DNA of 64,000 bases from Candidatus Saccharimonadota bacterium (GTDB lineage: Bacteria; Patescibacteriota; Saccharimonadia; Saccharimonadales; Saccharimonadaceae): the NCBI GenBank assembly GCA_017652765.1, contig JAGCAJ010000011.1, forward strand, positions 59,027 through 123,026, read 5' to 3'. This document shows positions 52,265 through 59,284 of the stretch, piece by piece (within the stretch, counting starts at the first letter, position 1; each line of letters begins with the position of its first letter). The position numbers and the translations under genes are program-made. Below the pieces are notes generated by a model. It did not search any database, was not told where the DNA came from, and saw only the letters and a program-made list of their open reading frames with translations.

Positions 52265-53474
52265 ATTTAGGACGGTTTTAGTTTTACTTCTTGCTATTGT
52301 TTTTGTTTCTCTAATCCCTAGCACCAAAGCTTTTGGCGCCAAAAAATACAACTGGGCAGAAGAAAAGGCTGACTCCTGGAAAATAGAAACCCTAGATACT
52401 AGCCAGATTTCCGCCACTGCTAGATATACCCCCGCCAAGAAATACGGCAAGGGTACTACCCATATTCCAGAGGGCTATTATGTCCAGGGTGGTACCGTGA
52501 CAGAACAATATTACGTCTTCTCCGTGTATAAGAATGATAATTCTAAGAACTATATTTATATTGCCAACCGTAGCGACGGCAAGATTATCAAGACCATTAG
52601 CGGTAACTGGGGCCACATGAACTCGTTTTATTATGATTGGGGTTCTGGTCAGGTTAGAATCCTCAATATGAAAAACGGCAAAAAACAGTCTGCTAGTAAG
52701 GACGGCTGTCTAGACCTCGCTACGCTCAAGATGAGAAAAGATGGCGACTGCGCTAGTAAGCGTCCTCCGGACTACGGCGTTAAAGGTCTTACCGGTCAGG
52801 GCGAAGCCCAGGCCGACGGTTATGTCTATGTATTGGGCTGGGACGGTGGCGCAGAACTCCACCCTAACCAGACTTATGCCTGGCAGAGAAATGACAACAT
52901 TATCTTTGTCTACGAGAAGGGAACCAAGAAACTCATCAAATCCTTCTATATTCCAAAAGGCGTAGTTAATGGCGAGGTAGAAGATATCTCTATTGACGGC
53001 AACGGCGACGTCTATCTATTTTATGCTCAACTCCACAAGGATGCCGGCAAACAGGGCGCCGCCTTCTACAAAATCCCCGCTAGCGTTATTGGCACTACTA
53101 AGGATCATAACGCCCCTGGCTACGGCGGAGATTCGTCTCTAGCCCCCGAAGAGGTCCCTACCGAAGAGCAGAAAAATAGCAAGAAATGTAGCACGTCCGT
53201 CCTTAGCGACGCATATTGCGATACTGGTGGCTCTGGCCCAGGTGGCGACATGAGTAGCATTAACGGTATTTTACAACTCGTTGTTACTATTCTCTCTGGT
53301 GGCGTCGGTATTGGCGGAACTATTGGTATTGTCTGGTCCGGAATTATTATTATGACTTCTAGGGATAACTCCGCGCGCCTTGCCCTCGGCAAGAAGCGCC
53401 TCCTAGAAATCATCGTTGGCCTCGCACTCTATGCTGTCGCCGCCGGCATGATTCTGTGGCTCATTCCAGGATAG
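52251..53474 (+). CDS. Exported beta-propeller-like protein fused to a VirB2/pilin-like two-helix tail
   Basis: 407 residues. Signal peptide (about 1-27). Residues ~30-300 hold repeated strand pairs (YYVFSVYKNDNSKNYIYIANRSDGKII; FYYDWGSGQVRILNM; GYVYVLGWDGG; IISFVYEKGTKKLIKSF-type and GEVEDISIDGNGDVYLFYA), as in six-bladed propellers of the bacterial SGNH/teichoic-binding kind. After a Cys-containing linker the last ~75 residues are two hydrophobic helices around a short basic loop (SRDNSARLALGKKRL), the layout of TrbC/VirB2 pilins. I know of no such fusion. It overlaps the preceding gene by 14 bases. Confidence 0.7.
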   Translation: MKIIKFRTVLVLLLAIVFVSLIPSTKAFGAKKYNWAEEKADSWKIETLDTSQISATARYTPAKKYGKGTTHIPEGYYVQGGTVTEQYYVFSVYKNDNSKNYIYIANRSDGKIIKTISGNWGHMNSFYYDWGSGQVRILNMKNGKKQSASKDGCLDLATLKMRKDGDCASKRPPDYGVKGLTGQGEAQADGYVYVLGWDGGAELHPNQTYAWQRNDNIIFVYEKGTKKLIKSFYIPKGVVNGEVEDISIDGNGDVYLFYAQLHKDAGKQGAAFYKIPASVIGTTKDHNAPGYGGDSSLAPEEVPTEEQKNSKKCSTSVLSDAYCDTGGSGPGGDMSSINGILQLVVTILSGGVGIGGTIGIVWSGIIIMTSRDNSARLALGKKRLLEIIVGLALYAVAAGMILWLIPG

Positions 53475-53515
53475 CTCTGGACTTTTATCTAGAAATATGA
53501 TAAAATAGCAAGGTT

Positions 53516-55327
53516 ATGAATCCAGAAAAAATCAGAAACGTTGCAATTATTGCGCACGTCGACCACGGCAAAACTACCCTTGTTGACGGGCTTCTTAAAC
53601 AGTCCCACACTTTTCGTGATAATCAGGCCGAGATGTCCCAGACCCTCATCATGGACAGCATGGACCAGGAACACGAGCGGGGAATCACCATTACCGCCAA
53701 ACAAACCGCAGTGTTTTATGATGGATACAAGATTAACATTATTGATACCCCGGGCCACGCTGATTTTTCTGGCGAAGTAGAGCGTACACTTAATATGGCG
53801 GACGGCGTTCTCCTTATTGTTGATGCCCAAGAAGGCCCAATGCCCCAGACTAAGTTTGTCCTCCAAAAAGCTCTTGGCCTCCACTTGAAGCCCGTTGTTA
53901 TTATTAACAAAATCGACAAACCTGCTGCTCGTATCGACGAGGTTAAGGACGAAATTTCTGACCTCTTCCTAGAGCTCGCTACCGACGAATCCCAGCTAAA
54001 CTACCCTATTTATTATGCTGTTGCGCGTGACGGTCGCGCCGGTAAAACTACCGACCTAGACGACGATCTCCACGTGATTTTTGACTCTATCATTAATGAT
54101 ATTCCAGCCCCAAAGATTGACGACAACGAAGGCGCTGGCGCCCAGCTTCTTATCTCTGCCCTCGCCGCTGATAATTACCTCGGCAAATACGCCATTGGTA
54201 AGATTTTCCGTGGCAAACTAAAAAAAGGCCAGACTGTTAAGCTACTACAAACTTCTGGCGACAAAAATGCCAAAATCGAAAAAATCTTCACCTATCGTGG
54301 TCTTGGCAAAGAAGAAGCCGAAGAAGCTATCGCCGGCGACATTGTCGCTCTTACCGGTATCCCAGAAGCCAACATCGGCGATACCGTTGCTACCGGCGAC
54401 AATCCCGAGGCTCTCCCTACTATCGAGCTAGAACCACCTACGCTCTCTATCTACATCGGCCCAAACACCTCCCCACTAAAGGGCAAAGAAGGCGAATTTA
54501 CTACTTCTCGCCAAATCGCCGAGCGTCTAGAGCGTGAGCTAGAAACTAATATTGCTTTGAAAATTCAGCCAGACGGCCTCGGCTACAAAGTTTCTGGCCG
54601 TGGCGAACTCCACCTCTCCGTCCTTATCGAGACTATGCGTCGCGAAGGTTACGAGCTAGAAGCCGGTCGCCCAGAAGTAGTCTACAAAGAAGAAAATGGC
54701 GAAAAACTAGAGCCAGTAGAAGATTTAACCATCGAAGTAGATTCCGAATTTGTTGGTGCCGTCTCCCAGGAAATGGGCATCCGCCGTGCCGAGCTAAAGT
54801 CCCAAGAGCTTACCAGCACCGGTAGCACCCGCTTTACTTACGAAATCACTACCGCCGCACTAATCGGCCTTAGAAATAATCTCCTCACTGCTACTAAAGG
54901 CACCGTCATTATGTCTAGTATCCCACACGGCTACAAACCTGTCGACGCTAAATACAAGCCAGAAAGAAACGGCGCACTCATCTCCTTCGAATCTGGTGTT
55001 TCTACGGCTTATGCTCTTGACTCTGCCCAGGCTCGCGGTATTCTCTATATCCCGCCCCAGGTTCCAGTTTATCAGGGTATGATCGTAGGTCTTTCCAACA
55101 AAAAAGACGACCTCGACATTAACATCTGCAAAGAAAAACAGCTTACTAATATGCGTACTCACGCTAGTGATGGTGCTATCCAGCTCACCCCATACACCCA
55201 GCTGTCCCTAGAGCAATGTCTAGATTTCTTGCTAGACGACGAGCTCCTAGAAGTCACTCCAAAATCTTTGCGTCTGCGCAAGCGTCAGTTAGACCCTATC
55301 AAGCGCAAGCGCGAAAACCGTTCCTAA
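53516..55327 (+). CDS. typA: GTP-binding protein TypA/BipA
   Basis: 603 residues, family length. Translational GTPase acting on ribosome assembly and stress. G1 AHVDHGKTTL (16-25), switch region RGITITAKQ, G3 DTPGHADF, G4 NKID, then domain II, an EF-G-like domain III/V and the BipA-specific C-terminal domain (RTHASDGAIQLTP). TAAAAT ends nine bases before the ATG. Convergent with the DUF916-like gene on the other strand. Confidence 0.96.
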   Translation: MNPEKIRNVAIIAHVDHGKTTLVDGLLKQSHTFRDNQAEMSQTLIMDSMDQEHERGITITAKQTAVFYDGYKINIIDTPGHADFSGEVERTLNMADGVLLIVDAQEGPMPQTKFVLQKALGLHLKPVVIINKIDKPAARIDEVKDEISDLFLELATDESQLNYPIYYAVARDGRAGKTTDLDDDLHVIFDSIINDIPAPKIDDNEGAGAQLLISALAADNYLGKYAIGKIFRGKLKKGQTVKLLQTSGDKNAKIEKIFTYRGLGKEEAEEAIAGDIVALTGIPEANIGDTVATGDNPEALPTIELEPPTLSIYIGPNTSPLKGKEGEFTTSRQIAERLERELETNIALKIQPDGLGYKVSGRGELHLSVLIETMRREGYELEAGRPEVVYKEENGEKLEPVEDLTIEVDSEFVGAVSQEMGIRRAELKSQELTSTGSTRFTYEITTAALIGLRNNLLTATKGTVIMSSIPHGYKPVDAKYKPERNGALISFESGVSTAYALDSAQARGILYIPPQVPVYQGMIVGLSNKKDDLDINICKEKQLTNMRTHASDGAIQLTPYTQLSLEQCLDFLLDDELLEVTPKSLRLRKRQLDPIKRKRENRS

Positions 55328-55336
55328 TCTCTAGTT

Positions 55337-56269
55337 CTAGGCAGATTGTGATTTTCTACTCTTATTCTTTACAATTAGATAAATTACAAAGATAACCAGA
55401 CATGCTAGTACTACGAGTAGCCAGAATGGGCAGATAATTACTACTTTACTGACGGAAGAATGCTCGTCTAAGAAATCAATCGTCTGTTCTATTCTATAAA
55501 TGCCAATGATAGGTGCGCTGTCCCATGTGAAATTGTTGGCACGCTTCGTTCCAGGCAGGACATCTGCTTTTTTACGGCCATCTTCATTGTCAAAAACTGG
55601 GACATCGGAGAACAGTGGCATGACCTTGAATTTATAATATGCGGTTGCCTCAACGTTACCCGTGTTTTCTACCAATGAAGCCGCAGTGATCGGAGAAGAA
55701 AGCGTAAAGCCAGGCACACTGTTGCTGATGATTTTACCTTCCTCGCGGGTGTCGCCATCCACCTTTGCATAGAATACCATTCCTACACGGTTCACAACTT
55801 GCAAATTAGCATCAGATTCGTTACCATCGTCAGTCTGTGCGAAGATAGTGGCATATTGGCCACCGGCAGGTACATCATAAGGTACATCTACTGTGAAGAA
55901 TACTTCTTGAGTTTCACCCGGATCGATAGTGTTTCCTTGGGTTGACTCATCAAAAGTAATCCAATCAGCTATCTGAGTGTAGTTATTTCTAACGTCGTAT
56001 TTTGCAGCATACTTTTCATCAACCACCCAATATGGCGAAACATCAACAGAATAAGAAAAACTTTCTTTTCCGATATTCATCACTTCAAAACTGCCAGTAT
56101 AGCTATCGCCAGGATTCAGCGTTACACGCTGCTTGGTTGGCGAAATCTGCAATGATATTGGATTATCAGTAGCACTAACAGGCGCGTTTCCCATAATAAA
56201 ACTAATTCCAGTGATCGACAGAACGGTCGCTAATGCAAACAAAAACCTCGTCGTTATTTTACGTATCAT
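55337..56269 (-). CDS. DUF916/WxL-interacting-protein-like membrane protein (copy 3)
   Basis: 310 residues with the architecture of the pair at 46972-48915: signal peptide, ISLQISPTKQRVTLNPGDSYTGSFEVMNIG, VPYDVPAGGQYATIFAQTDDG, second beta domain, C-terminal transmembrane helix (about 277-300) and basic tail. It is closer to copy 1 than to copy 2. ATG at 56269 is chosen because AAAGGAGG stands three bases before it, the same spacing as copy 1. It is divergent from the third YTAT surface protein, again pairing the two families. Confidence 0.82.
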   Translation of the reverse strand: MIRKITTRFLFALATVLSITGISFIMGNAPVSATDNPISLQISPTKQRVTLNPGDSYTGSFEVMNIGKESFSYSVDVSPYWVVDEKYAAKYDVRNNYTQIADWITFDESTQGNTIDPGETQEVFFTVDVPYDVPAGGQYATIFAQTDDGNESDANLQVVNRVGMVFYAKVDGDTREEGKIISNSVPGFTLSSPITAASLVENTGNVEATAYYKFKVMPLFSDVPVFDNEDGRKKADVLPGTKRANNFTWDSAPIIGIYRIEQTIDFLDEHSSVSKVVIICPFWLLVVLACLVIFVIYLIVKNKSRKSQSA

Positions 56270-56412
56270 AAACCTCCTTTTACTAAGTCCAATTGTAGCA
56301 AAACAGCTAGACGCGGTCAAGAACAAATCAAAAACCGTTCAAAAATCGTTACCTCTACCCCTGTTTCTTGTGGAAAACTATTATGTTTTTATAAAAAAGT
56401 CCAAAAAAGTTA

Positions 56413-56462
56413 TTGACATTGTTTCGCTTATGGTTTACTATAAGAATAACCAAAAGGTCATA
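56413..56462 (+). promoter_or_regulatory. Surface-protein promoter/leader module C
   Basis: TTGACA (56413-56418), ACTATAAG -10 region, AATAACCAAAAG, GTCATA (56457-56462), then an A-rich leader and GGAGTGTAG before the ATG. Same order and spacing as modules A and B. Confidence 0.6.
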
Positions 56463-56521
56463 AAAACAAAAAAACCATTGGGTACAAAAAACAAAAAACA
56501 GAAAACAAAGGAGTGTAGGAA

Positions 56522-57136
56522 ATGAAAACAAACAAAGCATTTTTAGGTCTTGGTGTAGTTGCAGCGCTTGGCGTTATTGCTCTACCAGCAATGTCTCGTG
56601 CTACATCAGTATCCGGTGAAGTTGAACTTACCGTCGAGGTTGGTTCCGCTATTGCTATGGATATCATCAGTAACGGTGACGGTGGCACATCTGGCTATAC
56701 CGGTGGTAACGTCGAGGAATTCGGCTTGACCGCAGTGGCTGGCCCATCCTCTGCCAAAGCAGTGCTTAAACCAAATCAGGTAAACACTAGCATGAACTCT
56801 AGAATCACTGTCTATACCAACGCTTCCAGCTACGACCTCTCAGTCGCCCCTAAGACCCCAAGCGTAACAGCTCTCATCAGCGAAGGCGGCGCATCTATCC
56901 CAGCTATTGACGATCCTGCTGGAGCAACATTGGTAGCTGGTACGGCTGCATGGGGCTACAATCTTGATGGTGGTGACACCTTCAAGGGTCTAGCTAACGG
57001 CGATACTACCCTTATCGAAGACCAAGCTATCAGTGGCACAACTACGACTGTAACTTACGGTGTAGCAACTGCTAACAACCAACCTCAGGGCGTATACAAG
57101 AATACCTTGGTATACACCGCAACCGCTAATGACTAA
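56522..57136 (+). CDS. Secreted WxL-like surface protein, YTAT family (paralog 3)
   Basis: 204 residues, the shortest of the three. Signal peptide NKAFLGLGVVAALGVIALPAMSRA, then SGEVELTVEVGSAIAMDI and an N-terminal strand region with SMNSRITVYTNASSYDLSV, the same theme as SIVTVYTNNATGYNLSV in paralog 2. Closing segment VTYGVATANNQPQGVYKNTLVYTATAND. No cysteine, no anchor. Ribosome site GGAG within GGAGTGTAGGAA. Divergent from DUF916-like copy 3, which points to binding between the two. Followed by two terminators. Confidence 0.75.
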   Translation: MKTNKAFLGLGVVAALGVIALPAMSRATSVSGEVELTVEVGSAIAMDIISNGDGGTSGYTGGNVEEFGLTAVAGPSSAKAVLKPNQVNTSMNSRITVYTNASSYDLSVAPKTPSVTALISEGGASIPAIDDPAGATLVAGTAAWGYNLDGGDTFKGLANGDTTLIEDQAISGTTTTVTYGVATANNQPQGVYKNTLVYTATAND

Positions 57137-57148
57137 TTAGTACAAAAA

Positions 57149-57184
57149 CTCCCCCTTTCCGCTTTCCTTTCTTAGGAAAGGGGG
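57149..57184 (+). terminator. Terminator (first of two)
   Basis: CCCCCTTTCC/GGAAAGGGGG long stem with a 16-base loop. Confidence 0.65.
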
Positions 57185-57218
57185 ACAAAGACCTTAATCT
57201 TGTGATCCTTTCTATTAA

Positions 57219-57250
57219 ACTCCCCCTCCTGGACAGGGGGGAGTTTTTTG
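57219..57250 (+). terminator. Terminator (second of two)
   Basis: AAACTCCCCC-TCCTGGACA-GGGGGGAGTTTTTTG, strong hairpin with T run directly before the tatD promoter. Confidence 0.85.
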
Positions 57251-57268
57251 CGTGCTATAATAATTTAT

Positions 57269-58171
57269 ATGTATTTGATAGATTCTCATTGCCATATTCA
57301 TGATAGAAGTTGTTATAATCATGCGCTTTCTCGTCAACAAATTGGCAGGAAATTACTAAAAGGATATCCAGATTTCCCGCACGAGCCAGATGATTTTATC
57401 CCAGAAAAGATTATCGTCCGTGCCCACGATGCTGGCATCAAGAAGATGATTTGCATCGGCACCTCGCACGAGGACTCGCTAAATGCTCGCGACTTCGCCG
57501 AAAAGTACCACGCCGACGGTGTCTTCTGGTCCTACGGTATCCACCCCGACGAAGCGAGCGAGTTGCAAAGTCCTTTCGGCAAACGTCTAGCGACAACGGG
57601 AGCGTCTGCGCAAGCTTCGCCCGTAACGACGGGCCGAAGCGAAGCGCGTTTGCCGAAAGGAACTTTGAACTCGCTCGCTCCCGCTCTGGTTGCTATCGGC
57701 GAAGTCGGCCTAGACTACCATAACGACGCCAACCGCCCTGCCCAGCAAAAGCTCTTCGAGCGCATGCTCCAGCTTGCACTAGATTACGACCTCCCCTTAA
57801 TTTTCCACGTCCGCGAAGCTTTTGACGACTTTTTTGCGATGTTAGACAACTTCCCGTCCGCTCGTGGCGTTGTCCATTCTTTTTCTGATAACAGGGAAAA
57901 TCTAATAAAATCTCTAGATCACGGATTCTATATTGGCGTGAACGGCCTCTCTACCTTCGCACCAGAGCTCCCTATTGCCGATATCCCTTTGGACCGTATT
58001 TTACTAGAAACCGACGCCCCCTTCTTGACACCAGCACCGTTTCGTGGTACTATTAATGAGCCGGCCCGAATCAGAGAGATTTGTGCCCATGTATCAAAGC
58101 TTAAGGGAGAATCCGAGGCGGATATTGCCAGGATTACAACAAAAAATGCAGAACAATTATTCCACATCTAA
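57269..58171 (+). CDS. tatD: TatD-family metal-dependent deoxyribonuclease with in-frame palindromic insertion
   Basis: 300 residues. Metal-dependent hydrolase of the TatD family (3'-5' DNase). DSHCHIHD opens the protein, then CIGTSHEDS, SYGIHPDEAS, AIGEVGLDYH, FHVREAFDDF, VVHSFS, and ILLETDAPFLTP. Between HPDEASELQ and ALVAIGE there are ~24 residues more than in standard TatD. These residues (about 96-137) are encoded by a 125-base palindrome that keeps the frame. The ATG at 57269 is used: TGCTATAAT ends seven bases before it, and the seven extra upstream codons would overlap the promoter. Confidence 0.92.
   Translation: MYLIDSHCHIHDRSCYNHALSRQQIGRKLLKGYPDFPHEPDDFIPEKIIVRAHDAGIKKMICIGTSHEDSLNARDFAEKYHADGVFWSYGIHPDEASELQSPFGKRLATTGASAQASPVTTGRSEARLPKGTLNSLAPALVAIGEVGLDYHNDANRPAQQKLFERMLQLALDYDLPLIFHVREAFDDFFAMLDNFPSARGVVHSFSDNRENLIKSLDHGFYIGVNGLSTFAPELPIADIPLDRILLETDAPFLTPAPFRGTINEPARIREICAHVSKLKGESEADIARITTKNAEQLFHI
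57554..57678 (+). repeat. Palindromic element inserted in frame in tatD
   Basis: Two 32-base arms (57554-57585 and 57647-57678) are reverse complements except for one shifted base. Between them lies a second hairpin (GCTTCGCCCGT 57614-57624 against ACGGGCCGAAGC 57629-57640). The stretch is GC-rich compared with its surroundings, translates without stops, and its residues are not part of the TatD fold. Confidence 0.85.
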
Positions 58172-58289
58172 TATCCCATCTTTTGGTCGTAATGACTATG
58201 CTTTTGATACTCTTGATTTAGAGCTCTATCACGAACTCAGCGAAATTTCTGAGGAGATTGGAAAATGCCGAAGTTCACAACTAAACTAA
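58146..58289 (+). CDS. Possible small protein overlapping tatD and the next gene
   Basis: 47 codons (MQNNYSTSNIPSFGRND...FDTLDLELYHELSEISEEIGK...). The frame overlaps the last 26 bases of tatD and the first 25 of the 58265 gene. The second half is an acidic amphipathic helix. There is no good ribosome site, so translation would depend on coupling from tatD. May be a small partner of the next protein or simply an open frame; I cannot decide. Confidence 0.4.
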   Translation: MQNNYSTSNIPSFGRNDYAFDTLDLELYHELSEISEEIGKCRSSQLN

Positions 58290-58642
58290 CCAAACGCCGT
58301 ATTTTTGCCAATTCCGGCAAACATCTAAAATTATCCGAGGCGGACCTCATTAATGCCGAATCCCGTCTGGGTGCTAGCCTTTTTGGCCCTATTCCAGCTG
58401 GCCACAGGCGTGAATTTTTCCGCTATCGCCACAATATTTGGATTTATCACGAAAACTGGCGCGACCAGAAGAATAAGCGCAAAGAAATGACTATCACCTA
58501 TTCCGTTAGAGAAAACGGCGTCTATAAATGCCCTCTTGGTGGGGATTACGTTAAGATTAAAGGCGCAGAGCTAGAAAACTTCAAAAAAGCCACTCGCGCC
58601 TATCTTAGATTAGTTAAATCCCAACTCTATCACAAGGCATAA
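58265..58642 (+). CDS. Small basic conserved-looking protein, unknown
   Basis: 125 residues, basic, soluble. Begins KFTTKLTKRRIFANSGKHLKLSEADL, then a Trp/Tyr/His-rich strand region (REFFRYRHNIWIYHENWRDQKNKRKEMTITYSVRENGVYKCP) and a C-terminal helix (ELENFKKATRAYLRLVKSQLYHK). The strand region suggests a nucleic-acid-binding fold, but I recognise no family. GAGGAG lies 8-9 bases before the ATG. Terminator follows. Confidence 0.65.
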   Translation: MPKFTTKLTKRRIFANSGKHLKLSEADLINAESRLGASLFGPIPAGHRREFFRYRHNIWIYHENWRDQKNKRKEMTITYSVRENGVYKCPLGGDYVKIKGAELENFKKATRAYLRLVKSQLYHKA

Positions 58643-58646
58643 AAAT

Positions 58647-58672
58647 ACCCCCGGATTTCTCCGGGGGTTTGT
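58647..58672. terminator. Bidirectional terminator
   Basis: ACCCCCGGA-TTTC-TCCGGGGGT hairpin followed by TTGTT. Confidence 0.85.
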
Positions 58673-58706
58673 TAAGGGGTGTCGGTTATTTAGAGGATGT
58701 GTACCC

Positions 58707-59138
58707 TTAACTTTCTTCTTTATATGCATTTTTCTTGCATACGCTTACTACTGAGGACACCGTAGTCCTCTTGCCGTCATAGGTATAATAATATACATAT
58801 TTCTTAGAAGTCATGCGTTTTGCACGAATTCTGACGGGCTTTTTGAACTGTTTATCAGGGCTTTCAAGATAGCAATCCAGGATACATTCCTTTTTGGTGC
58901 TCTTCATCTTTTCTGCTCTACTGATTTCCCAGCCATACTTAGCGATTTTCTTGTTCAGTTTTTCTGCTCTGTTCACTGCGTTATTATAAGTCTGCTCCTT
59001 AGCAGAAACTTTTTTCTTGGTAGTTTCAGTCTTTTTACTGGGCTCCGTGACAGTGATAGCCTGTACTTTTACAGGGGTAAAAGCGCAAACAACTGCTAGT
59101 GTTAACAGTAACAAGATAGATTTTTTAATTCTCTTCAT
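58707..59138 (-). CDS. Small secreted basic protein, unknown, Firmicutes-like style
   Basis: 143 residues. Clear signal peptide (KRIKKSILLLLTLAVVCAFTPVKVQA), then Lys/Thr-rich, strand-rich sequence with three cysteines (KKECILDCYLES and VCKKNAYK) and MTSKKYVYYYTYDGKRTTVSSV. ATG at 59138 is chosen for the AAGGAGG site nine bases upstream. It has a full promoter and a ~70-base leader, and fewer of the GCC/CGC codons seen in neighbouring genes, which suggests it came from another lineage. No family recognised. Confidence 0.65.
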   Translation of the reverse strand: MKRIKKSILLLLTLAVVCAFTPVKVQAITVTEPSKKTETTKKKVSAKEQTYNNAVNRAEKLNKKIAKYGWEISRAEKMKSTKKECILDCYLESPDKQFKKPVRIRAKRMTSKKYVYYYTYDGKRTTVSSVVSVCKKNAYKEES

Positions 59139-59215
59139 ATGGCATACCCTCCTTTGCCGAAACGAGATACTTTGCTTAGTTATCAACACATCCTCTAGTC
59201 GCTAACTATACCTTC

Positions 59216-59244
59216 ATTATACCACAGATTGCCTAAAAAGTCAA
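59216..59244 (-). promoter_or_regulatory. Promoter with conserved spacer (family member 3)
   Basis: Minus strand TTGACT (59239-59244), spacer TTTTAGGCAATCTGTGG (17), TATAAT (59216-59221). Spacer matches the promoter at 19433 in 14 of 17 positions. Confidence 0.8.
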
Positions 59245-59284
59245 TATATTTATGCTAAAACAGATATATGGTATAATAACCCCT

